A stretch of DNA of 64,000 bases from Chitinispirillaceae bacterium (GCA_016930275.1 JAFGHA010000111.1:19360-83359), one strand, 5' to 3'; shown: positions 1 through 9,784, counted from the stretch's first letter. Program-made: numbers and translations. Notes: generated by a model not told the origin, from the sequence alone.

Positions 1-477
1 CTCGTACAATGCACGCGGTAGAAATTCCGGCGAATCGATTTTCTCCTGCAGTATATCATACAGGTGCGAAGCATTCCCCCGGGTGAGTTTTTCGGTGATG
101 CCGAATACTTCGGTGAATTCGTACTGAAGCCACATACTGGTGGGAGTACCCTTGAACAGATAAAAATTATCGGCAAACCGCTGCCAGATCTTCCGGTGAT
201 CACGTTCCACCACTGAACCATCAGAGGTGGGAATACCGAGTTCTTCAAGTGGAGTACCCTGTGAATAGAGCATGCGGAACAGATAATGATCGGGAATGAT
301 AAACAGTTCCGCCGGATCGGGAAAGGGCTTGTTGAATGCGAGCAGTCGTGGATCGACATGACCATGCGGACAGACAATCGGAAGATCTTTGATATGCCGG
401 TAAACATCCCTCGCGCACCCCCTGACTTGCGGATCGGGATCGAAAAAACGGTCGGGATGCAGCAATGAGTCTTTCAT
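1..477 (-). CDS. uxaC: Glucuronate (uronate) isomerase, N-terminal part, runs off the left edge
   Basis: My minus-strand translation from ATG at 477 is open to base 1 (159 codons): MKDSLLHPDRFFDPDPQVRGCARDVYRHIKDLPIVCPHGHVDPRLLAFNKPFPDPAELFIIPDHYLFRMLYSQG... The PHGHVDPR and PDHYLFRMLYSQG motifs are typical of uronate isomerases. Absent from the supplied ORF track because no stop lies in the window. Confidence 0.88.
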   Translation of the reverse strand, partial: MKDSLLHPDRFFDPDPQVRGCARDVYRHIKDLPIVCPHGHVDPRLLAFNKPFPDPAELFIIPDHYLFRMLYSQGTPLEELGIPTSDGSVVERDHRKIWQRFADNFYLFKGTPTSMWLQYEFTEVFGITEKLTRGNASHLYDILQEKIDSPEFLPRALYE

Positions 478-922
478 GATATATTCCTGGTACTGGTTGA
501 ATTCGGGGCAAAAGGGAAAGTAATCCAATCGGAGCGTTTATGGTAGCATTGAGCTGCATGAAGGGTGACCGGTCCTTGATATCCTCATTCTGCAGCAGCA
601 ATTGTCTCCCCGTCAGATCAAAATAGCAACCGGAAACAGGGAAACACAATCGTTCCCCCGAAATATCCTCGCTACAAGTGATAACTCGGGAAAATATCCG
701 GAAACCAGGCGTCAGGATACCGTCATGAATTCCGAATCAAATGTATTCCTGAATTCAGGCAGAATCTTCCACTTTTATATTTTAAAATGCACCCATCGCT
801 TCAGTTGATGAACATTTCGTATTTTCCTGCTACGGGTAGGTACTGCACCTGTGTATACCGGCAGACAGTAAATTCCTGACTCCATATCAATACACCTTTC
901 ATATTCATAAAAGGAGGCGATA

Positions 923-2020
923 ATGCCGCGACTCATTCCAGTATTGAAAATGACGGCGTTCCTGATCATGGCACTGCTTCTAATGCCGATATCTTCATCC
1001 GCTGAAAAAAAACGGGAGAAGTCTTCATCCGTCAAACCTGTCGCGGTTCTTACCATCGACAACATTGATACCCTCAATACGATCATCAGTAATGCAGGCG
1101 ACCGTCTGCTCATGTTCGATCTCTATGCCGACTGGTGCATGCCGTGTAAAATTCTCTCTCCGATGCTCGAAAAAATCGCGGAGAAAAAAAAAGACAATGT
1201 AACCGTTTATAAAATCAATATTGACAAAAACCCGAAGATTGCGGGAGCCTTCGGTGTGACTGGAATTCCGTTCGTCGTATTCGTTAAAAAGCAACAGGGA
1301 GTCTATGCTCTTACCGGTGTGCAGACAAAAGATACCTACCTGCGTACCATTGACCGTTTTGCTGCCGAAGAGTCCGTTCCCGACATTACTCCCGACGGAG
1401 AACTGGTACAAGGTGTGCGAATCATCCGTCTGACCGCCGGCAGCAATCCCGGAAATATTTATGTCTACCGCGGTGAGACCGTATCGCTGGTGATCGATAA
1501 AATTGACTTCCCTTACGCCATCGCGATTCCCGCCTTCGATATCAACCGGAACGGCGAGGTCGGCAAACGTCTCGAGGTCACCTTCAAGGCGAAAGAAACC
1601 GGAGTATTCCCCGTGTTCTGCAACGGCAAATGCCCCTCAGGTAACGGCTCCCAATACGGAAGCGTGGTGGTCATGCAGTACAAATCCTCAGGCAAAGCAC
1701 AGTTTATGGAACTTACTGCAAAGGAGGCACAACAACTGATCGCTGAAAAAAAGCCTCTCATTCTCGATGTACGCACGCCAAATGAATATTACAGCGGCCA
1801 TATAAAAGGTGCCAGGCTCATTCCGCTCCAGCAGCTTGATGCACGACTTTCGGAATTGAATAATTATAAAGAAAAGGATGTCCTTGTCTACTGTCGCAGC
1901 GGTAACCGCAGTACTGTTGCATCGCAGATTCTAATCAGAAACGGTTTCAAAAAACTTCACAATCTGCGCTCCGGTATCCGCGGCTGGGAAGCCGCCGGTA
2001 ACAAACTGACTACCGATTAA
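923..2020 (+). CDS. Exported thioredoxin - cupredoxin-like - rhodanese fusion protein
   Basis: N-terminal signal-like segment; thioredoxin motif DLYADWCMPCKILSP; middle cupredoxin-like region with CNGKC; C-terminal rhodanese with LILDVRTPNEYYSGHIKGA and active-site CRSGNRS. Confidence 0.88.
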   Translation: MPRLIPVLKMTAFLIMALLLMPISSSAEKKREKSSSVKPVAVLTIDNIDTLNTIISNAGDRLLMFDLYADWCMPCKILSPMLEKIAEKKKDNVTVYKINIDKNPKIAGAFGVTGIPFVVFVKKQQGVYALTGVQTKDTYLRTIDRFAAEESVPDITPDGELVQGVRIIRLTAGSNPGNIYVYRGETVSLVIDKIDFPYAIAIPAFDINRNGEVGKRLEVTFKAKETGVFPVFCNGKCPSGNGSQYGSVVVMQYKSSGKAQFMELTAKEAQQLIAEKKPLILDVRTPNEYYSGHIKGARLIPLQQLDARLSELNNYKEKDVLVYCRSGNRSTVASQILIRNGFKKLHNLRSGIRGWEAAGNKLTTD

Positions 2021-2046
2021 TCTGATGAACACCATCGCAACTTGCC

Positions 2047-2086
2047 CGTATCGGCGGGAAAGGGGTATTTTTTACCCGCCGATACG
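2047..2086. terminator. 12-bp inverted repeat hairpin downstream of the thioredoxin-rhodanese gene
   Basis: CGTATCGGCGGG (2047-2058) and CCCGCCGATACG (2075-2086) are perfect reverse complements; the loop contains TTTTTT. Confidence 0.6.
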
Positions 2087-2200
2087 CGACAACCACTCCG
2101 ACTGCACATGGAAATCAACCGCAGATGCATACCCGTATGGTAGATCCGGTAGAACGTGCAATGAGGAGTTCAATCATTTCACCCCATTGAGCAGCCTTAC

Positions 2201-3850
2201 ATGAAAATAGCCCTTTGCCAGCTTAATCCTCTCGTCGGAGATATTGAAGGAAATACTTCGCGTCTAATCACGACCATTGAGGAACATCGGACGGAGCATT
2301 GTGATCTTTTCATTTTTCCGGAGCTGTTTCTGCAGGGATATCCACCGCGGGATCTCCTTGAAAAACAGTGGTTCAATCGCCAGAGCGAAACGGCACTGTT
2401 AAAACTGGTGGAGTATTCGCGTTTAGTACCGGAGACAGGCTTCCTGTTCGGTACCGTTCTACCCAGTAACCGCTCGCACGGAAAACCACTGGTCAATGCG
2501 GCGGTTCTGCTCAGCAACGGCAACATACTGCTGCAGCAACAGAAAACACTACTTCCTACGTATGATGTCTTCGATGAAACACGCTATTTCGAGCCGTCCG
2601 CAGCGGTAGCGGCCGTCAGGTTCAAGGGGGAAATACTAGGCATTTCGATCTGCGAAGATGCATGGAACGATCCCGACCACTGGCAAAGCCGTCTTTATGA
2701 ACGGGAACCGGTATCGGAACTCGCGGCTGCAGGTGCAACCCTGCTTATCAATATCAGCGCCTCTCCCTTTCATATGGGGAAAGAGCAGCTCCGGTATACG
2801 GTCATGCGCAACCATGCCCGCAAACATGGGCTTCCGCTTGTTTTTGTTAATCAGATCGGGGGAAACGACGATCTGATTTTCGACGGTAACAGCATGGTAT
2901 GCGGTCGGGACGGATCGCTGCAGCATATTCTCCCGGCATTCGAAGAATCGGTATTCATCACCGATCTGTCGGTACACGGGAAAACGCAACCCGCACCTGA
3001 GCGTGACGGAATCGGTTCGGTGCACGATGCTCTGGTGCTCGGCGTGCGGGACTACGTCCGGAAATGCGGGTTCTCGAACGTGCTGCTCGGCCTCTCCGGC
3101 GGTATCGACAGCGCCGTCACCGCAGCGATTGCCGCCCGGGCGGTAGGAAAGGAAAACGTCTGGGGAGTGACCATGCCGTCACGATACTCATCCGACGGCA
3201 GCATAGGCGACTCCGAACAACTCACCCGGCATCTCGGCATCCGGTTCTCGACTATTCCAATAGAATCATCGTTCACGGCACTGCTCGAAACGCTTGAACC
3301 GTTTTTTTCAGGAATGCCTCCGTCACTGGCAGAAGAGAATCTTCAGGCACGGATCAGAGGAACGATTCTTATGGGACTGTCCAATAAATTCAATATGCTG
3401 CTGCTCTCAACAGGAAATAAAAGCGAACTGGCAGTAGGATACAGCACGCTCTATGGGGATATGAACGGAGGAATGAGCGTCATCTCCGATCTCCCCAAAA
3501 TGATGGTCTACCAGCTTGCCGCATACATCAACCGTAACGGGGAGGTGATACCCGAAGCCACGATTACCAAAGCTCCATCCGCCGAACTGCGACCGGATCA
3601 GAAGGACCAGGATTCCCTCCCTCCCTATCCGGTACTCGACGCGATACTCGAGCGCCTTGTTGAACGGGGTCGCTCGCTTGACGAAATTATCGCCGAAGGA
3701 TACGATCCGGACACCGTGACCTGGGTGGCACAGGCAATCGCACGCAATGAGTACAAACGACGACAGGCCCCCACCGGACTCAAGGTCACACCGAAAGCGT
3801 TCGGCTCGGGCCGCAGATTTCCCATCGCCAGCAGTTACACCTGGTCATGA
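2201..3850 (+). CDS. nadE: Glutamine-dependent NAD+ synthetase
   Basis: N-terminal nitrilase domain (MKIALCQLNPLVGDIEGN, FPELFLQGYPPRDLL) plus synthetase domain (LGLSGGIDSAVTAAIA, STGNKSELAVGYSTLYGDMNGG). Confidence 0.96.
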   Translation: MKIALCQLNPLVGDIEGNTSRLITTIEEHRTEHCDLFIFPELFLQGYPPRDLLEKQWFNRQSETALLKLVEYSRLVPETGFLFGTVLPSNRSHGKPLVNAAVLLSNGNILLQQQKTLLPTYDVFDETRYFEPSAAVAAVRFKGEILGISICEDAWNDPDHWQSRLYEREPVSELAAAGATLLINISASPFHMGKEQLRYTVMRNHARKHGLPLVFVNQIGGNDDLIFDGNSMVCGRDGSLQHILPAFEESVFITDLSVHGKTQPAPERDGIGSVHDALVLGVRDYVRKCGFSNVLLGLSGGIDSAVTAAIAARAVGKENVWGVTMPSRYSSDGSIGDSEQLTRHLGIRFSTIPIESSFTALLETLEPFFSGMPPSLAEENLQARIRGTILMGLSNKFNMLLLSTGNKSELAVGYSTLYGDMNGGMSVISDLPKMMVYQLAAYINRNGEVIPEATITKAPSAELRPDQKDQDSLPPYPVLDAILERLVERGRSLDEIIAEGYDPDTVTWVAQAIARNEYKRRQAPTGLKVTPKAFGSGRRFPIASSYTWS

Positions 3851-5055
3851 CGCTTCTGATCGGGATAATCCTCATTCCGGCGATACTCACCGCGCTCTGG
3901 TATTGTGGCGCAGTTCTTTTCCTCTCCAGTGGATTGCGCCGTCTGCCGCCTGCCGGTGCTTACAACGATTTACACTACTCGGTTATCATCGCCGCACGGA
4001 ATGAAGCGGTGAATATCGCTGCCTGTCTTGAAGCACTGACCGTACAAACGATCGGGCCGGACCGGTTCGAGGTCATTATTGTCAATGACCGGTCCACCGA
4101 CGATACCGGAAAAATCATCGACGATTACTGCCGCCGGTATCCCCACCTGCAACAGCTCCATATTACAGAAACGCCGGCCGGACTCTCACCTAAAAAATAT
4201 GCCGTCGCGCAGGGAGTCGCCGCGGCCAGGTATGATATCATTGTTTTTACCGATGCGGATTGCATTGTTCCTCCCGCATGGCTCGAAACCATAGGCCGTC
4301 ATTTCTCTGCCGGAGTCGGCCTCGTCCAGGGAATCACCGCCTACCGGCAGGTGGAAGGAATGAACCGGCTTTTTTTCCGTCTGCAGGCCCTTGATTTTCT
4401 CTCTCACGGTGTTGTCGCCGCCGCGGCGATCGGTGCCGACCTGCCGATCAACTCCAACGCGAATAATTTCGCGTTCAGGCGCGAGGCCTTTATCGAAGCC
4501 GGTGGAGTTACCGAATCGATCGGTCATATCGTTTCCGGTGACGACGATCTGCTCCTGCAGAAAATATGGAAGCTCGGAAAATGGAAAATTGTTTATATGA
4601 CCGACCCGAACGGTGCGGTTGCCACACAGCCCACCATGACTCCCGGAGCGCTGCTCCAGCAGCGGGCCCGGTGGGGATCGAAAACCGTCCACTACAGCCC
4701 CCTGCAGGTACTGCTGCTCTCAGGGGTATTTTTCTTTTACCTGATTATCATTCTATCTGCAGCGATGTCATGGGCCGATCCCCGCCTGCTGCTTATTACC
4801 GGCGGGTTATTTCTTGTCAAATACTCCGGAGAATCCCTGCTTATGGTTCCGGGACTCCACCGGTTTGGTCATACCGAATTGCTGCCGCTTCTGCCATTCG
4901 CATCAATCATTCAACTGCCTGTTGTCATTACAGCAGTTTTACTGGGTATATTCGGTAAATTCGTATGGAAAGATCAGTCATTTTCACGCACGGTCAGACA
5001 CAACGATAAAACGCATTCCGCCCGCTCATCTCAATCAACTGCGGAAACGCCATAA
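3847..5055 (+). CDS. Membrane glycosyltransferase family 2
   Basis: GT2 motifs YSVIIAARNEAVNIAACLEAL, VIIVNDRSTDDT, VFTDADC, QQRARWGSK; C-terminal TM segments; overlaps nadE stop by ATGA. Confidence 0.9.
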   Translation: MTLLIGIILIPAILTALWYCGAVLFLSSGLRRLPPAGAYNDLHYSVIIAARNEAVNIAACLEALTVQTIGPDRFEVIIVNDRSTDDTGKIIDDYCRRYPHLQQLHITETPAGLSPKKYAVAQGVAAARYDIIVFTDADCIVPPAWLETIGRHFSAGVGLVQGITAYRQVEGMNRLFFRLQALDFLSHGVVAAAAIGADLPINSNANNFAFRREAFIEAGGVTESIGHIVSGDDDLLLQKIWKLGKWKIVYMTDPNGAVATQPTMTPGALLQQRARWGSKTVHYSPLQVLLLSGVFFFYLIIILSAAMSWADPRLLLITGGLFLVKYSGESLLMVPGLHRFGHTELLPLLPFASIIQLPVVITAVLLGIFGKFVWKDQSFSRTVRHNDKTHSARSSQSTAETP

Positions 5056-5984
5056 TGATCACCACCTGTCATTATACCGATTTCATGCCCGTCGAAGCAT
5101 GTACTGCATTCAAACGCCGATACCGCGAAACAATCAGTGTGGTGCTCCCGACCCTCAACGAAGCGCGGACAATCGGATCGATCGTTGCAGCGATAAAATC
5201 ATTCATGGACGCTTCGGAATTGATTGACGAGATCATTGTCATCGACGGCGGATCGGAAGATGACACCATCCGCCATGCCCTCGAAGCCGGTGCACGGGTT
5301 GTTGAAACGGGTAGAATCATCCCTTCAGTTTCCGCTCCGGGGAAGGGTACCGCCTTGTGGAAATCCCAGTTCATCGTCACGGGATCAATCATCGCTTTCA
5401 TTGATACTGATATCCTCAATTTTGATGAACGGTTTATCGTAGGTCCCGTCGGGGCACTGCTCCGCCACCGGACGCTTGAACTGGTCAAGGCATGCTACCG
5501 GCGTCCGCTGTCAAATGGTGACACCACCATTGACGACAACGGCGGCAGAGTCACCGAACTGTTTCTCCGGCCTCTGCTTAACCAGTTTCTTCCCGACCTC
5601 GCCCAACTCATTCAGCCGCTCGCCGGAGAATATGCCGTACGCCGTGAATCACTCGCCGCGAAAGTGTTCTATTCCGGGTACGGTGTTGAGACCGCCCTTA
5701 TCCTTGCCTACTACTTTGCCCATGGAATTGCATCAATCGGCCAGGTTGATCTGGACATCCGGACACACCGTAACCGGTCACTGCCGGAACTCTCCCGGAT
5801 GGCTTCTGATATCGGTGAAGCCTTTTTCGCACTCCTGGAAGAACACAATGGTTGCATTCTCAGCCGCCCGGGAAATAGAATAATTACGACATGGGAGTCC
5901 GGCGTCCTCAAACAGTATCCGTTTCAAAGCCTCAGACTTCCGCCGAAAAATTCGATCACCGGAGTAGCCGACAATGGTACCTGA
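5055..5984 (+). CDS. Glucosyl-3-phosphoglycerate synthase-like glycosyltransferase (GT81-like)
   Basis: ISVVLPTLNEARTIGSIV, IVIDGGSEDDT, GKGTALWKS, FIDTDI, PLAGEYAVRRE, SGYGVETALI resemble GpgS proteins. Confidence 0.8.
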   Translation: MITTCHYTDFMPVEACTAFKRRYRETISVVLPTLNEARTIGSIVAAIKSFMDASELIDEIIVIDGGSEDDTIRHALEAGARVVETGRIIPSVSAPGKGTALWKSQFIVTGSIIAFIDTDILNFDERFIVGPVGALLRHRTLELVKACYRRPLSNGDTTIDDNGGRVTELFLRPLLNQFLPDLAQLIQPLAGEYAVRRESLAAKVFYSGYGVETALILAYYFAHGIASIGQVDLDIRTHRNRSLPELSRMASDIGEAFFALLEEHNGCILSRPGNRIITTWESGVLKQYPFQSLRLPPKNSITGVADNGT

Positions 5985-6171
5985 TCCATCGCTGATCTTT
6001 CTTGCCGCGGGAGTATTCATTCTGCTGGTGCTTTACATCATCATCCGCAACCTTCATATGCCGCCCTCATTCCGGGAGAAACAGCGGGAGCGGGAGGAAC
6101 TGCGCAGAACCTATCTGAAAAGCAGGATCATACCACCGGATGATCTGTCCGATAGTACCGGAGAGGAATAA
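5974..6171 (+). CDS. Small single-TM protein of unknown function (65 aa)
   Basis: Overlaps the previous CDS by a few bases; N-terminal TM LIFLAAGVFILLVLYIIIRNL and charged tail. Confidence 0.55.
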   Translation: MVPDPSLIFLAAGVFILLVLYIIIRNLHMPPSFREKQREREELRRTYLKSRIIPPDDLSDSTGEE

Positions 6172-6370
6172 CACCCATTTCTTCTTCCCGCATCGACTAT
6201 CGCTGATCCGGGCACCTGAAGAAGTTGAAACACTATCGAACAGCGATACGTCAGATCGCCGGAAACCCTGCATCTGCGTATTAACAGTAAAAGTGCGTAA
6301 ATAACGAAATGGAAAATTTTGAGTCATCACCGGCCGGAACGCCGGAGAGACTGTTTGCAGGCAGGGCGAA

Positions 6371-7225
6371 TCAGGTCAGCTGAATGAACACCGAAGCCTT
6401 CTCGATTTCATCATGAATATTCTCGATAAGTGAGACAAGGTCGACATTGTCAAGTCCAAGATTTTTCCATACCTGGTCGGAAATCATTGGGATGAGGTCA
6501 TCGCCGCTGTTGCCGTAATCAAGGGCCCTCACGAAGATATCCGCGCAATGTACGATCGCGGTAATCATGTAATGATCATGCGACGGTTGCGGATTATGAT
6601 GTAACTTGACCGCGTTCTGCAGATCCATCGGCAGATTCCATCGTTCGGTAAGATATCCGCCGACCTCCTCGTGCGTGGAATCGAACAGTTTCTTTTCCGT
6701 CTCGTAAAACAGCTGCGAGTTTTTTCTGCTCTGGTCCACGGCAAAGTTGAACTCCTGGGGCATATATTGACAAAGTATTATTTTACCGATATCATGAATC
6801 AACCCGGCGATAAAGCACTCTTCCTTTTCATTCGAGCCGAGCTGTTTGGCGATTGAAAGCGACGCCGCTCCGCACGCGATCGAGTGCAGCCAGAAATCCT
6901 CGAGGTTGAATGCGGAGGTTCCCTCCCCCTTGTTGCGGAAAGCATCGAATATCGATGCCGTCAGCACGACGTTTTTCACCGTAGAGAAACCAAGAATGAC
7001 TATCGCATGAGTTATCGTACTGATTCTGCCGGGAAAACCGTAGAACGCAGAATTGACAAGCTTAAGTACTTTTGATGCAAGAGCCTGATCGGTGGTAATC
7101 GCTTTCCCCACCTCCTCCGCCGAAGTTTTCGGATTCTGCAGAAGCCGGGTCAACCGTTCAATCACCGTGGGCAGTGTTGGAATCGATGATATGTTTTCAA
7201 TTTTTTCCAGAATGGCCAGCGGCAT
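6371..7225 (-). CDS. HDOD domain protein
   Basis: IPTLPTVIERLTRLLQNPKTSAEEVGKAITTDQALASKVLKLVNSAFYGFPGRISTITHAIVILGFSTVKNVVL is typical HDOD sequence. Confidence 0.93.
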   Translation of the reverse strand: MPLAILEKIENISSIPTLPTVIERLTRLLQNPKTSAEEVGKAITTDQALASKVLKLVNSAFYGFPGRISTITHAIVILGFSTVKNVVLTASIFDAFRNKGEGTSAFNLEDFWLHSIACGAASLSIAKQLGSNEKEECFIAGLIHDIGKIILCQYMPQEFNFAVDQSRKNSQLFYETEKKLFDSTHEEVGGYLTERWNLPMDLQNAVKLHHNPQPSHDHYMITAIVHCADIFVRALDYGNSGDDLIPMISDQVWKNLGLDNVDLVSLIENIHDEIEKASVFIQLT

Positions 7226-7233
7226 GATATTTC

Positions 7234-7554
7234 CTATTTTCCTAGTTTATGAAGGCGGTACTGAAAAACCGCATCGAAAATTTTTTTCATCTTCGGGTTA
7301 TTGAGTGTTTTTCCGAATTTTGCAGTCAGATGCCCGTCCAGTGCTTCGGGAGATATCGATATCGTGTTTTCTTCGGGAAGTTTCTCTTCCTCGCCCTCTA
7401 CATATACCGATTGAATTCCCCAATTCTGCAGACGTCTGCCGAGCGCATTCGAAAGAACGGTTCCCTTGGTGAGAAGCACATTACCGCCCGCGCCACACAC
7501 GTCCCTTCCAAGAACCATATTATCCTCAACATTTTCGACCAGTATTTTTTGCAT
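7234..7554 (-). CDS. Hypothetical protein in operon with the HDOD protein
   Basis: MQKILVENVEDNMVLGRDVCGAGGNVLLTKGTVLSNALGRRLQNWGIQSVYVEGEE resembles the N-terminal segment often found on HD-GYP/HDOD proteins; internal Met at 7554 preferred over the 7605 start. Confidence 0.7.
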   Translation of the reverse strand: MQKILVENVEDNMVLGRDVCGAGGNVLLTKGTVLSNALGRRLQNWGIQSVYVEGEEEKLPEENTISISPEALDGHLTAKFGKTLNNPKMKKIFDAVFQYRLHKLGK

Positions 7555-7663
7555 AGTGTTGCTTTCAATATTCTGATGCCGGAATATCATTTCCGGTGTA
7601 AACAATGTAACTATATGATACTCTTCAAGCTATTTCAATGCAATACTATTCTTTAAATTGTAC

Positions 7664-7799
7664 TTTAGCACTTTTTGAAAGACAATGTTATAAATCAATG
7701 ACTTACACTGGTTGTATAATGTAAATGCTTTTCCGTAAAAATTGCCGAAATTCGACGATTTTGAGCACTTTTACTTTTCGCGTGCGAAAAAGTGCTAAA
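7664..7799. promoter_or_regulatory. Repeated AGCACTTTT operator-like motifs (one long inverted pair plus a local hairpin)
   Basis: TTTAGCACTTTTT (7664-7676) is the perfect reverse complement of AAAAAGTGCTAAA (7787-7799); AGCACTTTT also at 7764-7772. Lies between divergent HDOD and PilZ transcription units. Confidence 0.5.
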
Positions 7800-7893
7800 C
7801 TACAGTTCTTTAAACCCTCCAAATGCATAAAAAGATATCGACAATACGGTGCTTCGATTATACGCTTGTAGATAAATGGGTTCTGTCCGGAAA

Positions 7894-8105
7894 CCTTTTC
7901 TATTGGCGGAGTATCCGCCAAACGGAAAGACATGCGGAATACGCGGAGATGGTAACAGGTATAGTTACGATACTATGACGATGCAGACGGTTTGTCGTTC
8001 CGGTCTGCGGAAGCAGACCGGCGAAGTTTTTGGAAAGTCACTGAATAACCATCCGATAACCGGTTCGATTTCCGGTAATTCTTTGGAGACACCTGAAGTT
8101 TCTCC
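7894..8105 (+). promoter_or_regulatory. Structured 5' leader upstream of the PilZ gene (candidate regulatory RNA)
   Basis: TTGGCGGA-GTA-TCCGCCAA (7903-7921), CCGGTCTGC-GGAA-GCAGACCGG (8000-8021), ACCGG/CCGGT (8059-8076), GGAGA/TCTCC (8085-8105), all in a stretch without a convincing CDS. Confidence 0.45.
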
Positions 8106-8132
8106 GAGGAAAACAGTTAACTTTCAGCAGAT

Positions 8133-9323
8133 ATGAAAAAAAAATCAACAAATCTGCCTTTGCGGATACAACGGAAAATCTGCAGTGTCAAAACACGTCC
8201 CGTGTTCCTTAACTGGTGCATCGCGGCAAGTGTCGTCGGAGTGCAGGCAGAAAGTCTGATCGAACAGATCGGATGGGAAGGCGCTCCAACACGAATCATT
8301 ATCGCCGTCGGTCTCGTTCTTGTTTCATTGTTGACGATCATGGCCGTGCTGTATTTACGTATGCGGCATAATATGAAGAAAGACCAGTCGGATGTCAGCA
8401 ACCGGCTTTTCAACGAGCTTTGTACAAAATCGGATCTCTATCCTTCCGAGGTTAGAAAACTCCAGCAGCTCCTCACCCACGAGGTAATTACCTTTCCGCA
8501 TACAATATTCCAGTCGGCCGCTCTGTTCGAACGGTGCGTCGATGCCGAAATCCGTCTGCTGCTTCTCGGTACCAGCGACCCGGAAAGTCTTGCCGATGAT
8601 GAAAAAACCATTGCCACCATCCGAAAAAAACTCGGATACAGTTACCTGCCGCTTGAACATCCACTGCTCTCCACCCGTAATCTGGAAATAGGACAAGTGG
8701 TAACCGTTTTCACCCTCAAGAATACCGCTCCGCTCATCCAACGAGCCGTGGTGATCTCGAACAAAGAAACCGGTTTCCGCATCGAATACGACACCGAGAA
8801 GGATGGGCCGTTCCAGATTCTGGCAGGACAGGAAATCAAACTTGCATTCGCCCGACAGGGTGACGGTGTTTACGGTGTCCAGGTTGAAATAGCTGGAGCC
8901 GACGACGCGACAATCGACTGCCTTCATACGCTTGATTTCCGCCGTAATCAGATGCGACAGTACGCCCGGATCGAATTGAACTTACCGATTCGTGTTAGAC
9001 CGGTACCGGCTCAGAAAACAGGGGTCACCGAAGCGTTTCCGCAGCATGTCGATGCGAAACTCTGCGATATCAGTGGCGGTGGTTTGAGCTTTATTTACGA
9101 AAAACCGTTCGTCCCGGGAGACGACATCCTTATGCACTTCTCTCTCAGCACCGGTAAATTCTCGGCAATACCGGGCAGAATTCTTCGTGTCAATCTCCAG
9201 GAAGGAAAAACGACCACCTGGTACCGTCATCATATTCAATTTATCGACATTGCGCCACAACATCGGGATCGTATCATTAAATATATTTTTGAGAAACAGC
9301 GTCAGATCAATCAGATGCGCTGA
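8133..9323 (+). CDS. Membrane-anchored PilZ domain protein
   Basis: N-terminal TM (IIIAVGLVLVSLLTIMAVLYL); C-terminal RRNQMRQYARIELNLPIRVRPV... CDISGGGLSFIYEKPFVPGDDILMHF matches RxxxR and D/NxSxxG PilZ motifs. Confidence 0.88.
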   Translation: MKKKSTNLPLRIQRKICSVKTRPVFLNWCIAASVVGVQAESLIEQIGWEGAPTRIIIAVGLVLVSLLTIMAVLYLRMRHNMKKDQSDVSNRLFNELCTKSDLYPSEVRKLQQLLTHEVITFPHTIFQSAALFERCVDAEIRLLLLGTSDPESLADDEKTIATIRKKLGYSYLPLEHPLLSTRNLEIGQVVTVFTLKNTAPLIQRAVVISNKETGFRIEYDTEKDGPFQILAGQEIKLAFARQGDGVYGVQVEIAGADDATIDCLHTLDFRRNQMRQYARIELNLPIRVRPVPAQKTGVTEAFPQHVDAKLCDISGGGLSFIYEKPFVPGDDILMHFSLSTGKFSAIPGRILRVNLQEGKTTTWYRHHIQFIDIAPQHRDRIIKYIFEKQRQINQMR

Positions 9324-9361
9324 TCGTTCGATATCACATTCAACAACGGAAAAATCCCCCC

Positions 9362-9784
9362 ATGCAAATGAACGCCAGCATTTATTCCCGTACACGCGCA
9401 CAATCAGGCGGTATCCGTTTTCGAGTGCTCATCGTACTTGTCACCTTATGCATCGTCGGTTTCGCCATTTACCAGCTTCTGCATACCCTTGGACAGAATC
9501 AGCAGACCAATCACCGGAAAGCACTCGCGATCAGTGAGTATGGATTGATGATGGCCCTGCAAGAGGTACCGTCCGGGGCCACCCCCCCTTCTGCCATCGC
9601 CCGTACCGAATATGATGAAGGTTGGTATCAGGTGACGGTAAAAAATCATTCGCGGGAAGATACGCTTTTCTGCACGGTAACCTCCGTTGGTCATTTCGGT
9701 TCGGCAACAGAACGACGTGAATGTATTCTGCGACTGGAGATCTCGGACTCCGACACTTCATGGATTCGGAAAAGCATGCGTTAA
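9362..9784 (+). CDS. Hypothetical membrane-anchored protein, pilin/PilX-like
   Basis: Short basic N-terminus, single TM RVLIVLVTLCIVGFAIYQLL, then soluble region; sits just upstream of pilM. Confidence 0.5.
   Translation: MQMNASIYSRTRAQSGGIRFRVLIVLVTLCIVGFAIYQLLHTLGQNQQTNHRKALAISEYGLMMALQEVPSGATPPSAIARTEYDEGWYQVTVKNHSREDTLFCTVTSVGHFGSATERRECILRLEISDSDTSWIRKSMR

Noticed and set aside
245-649. 134-aa minus-strand ORF near the left edge
   Set aside because: Wrong frame; the real uxaC frame overlaps it.
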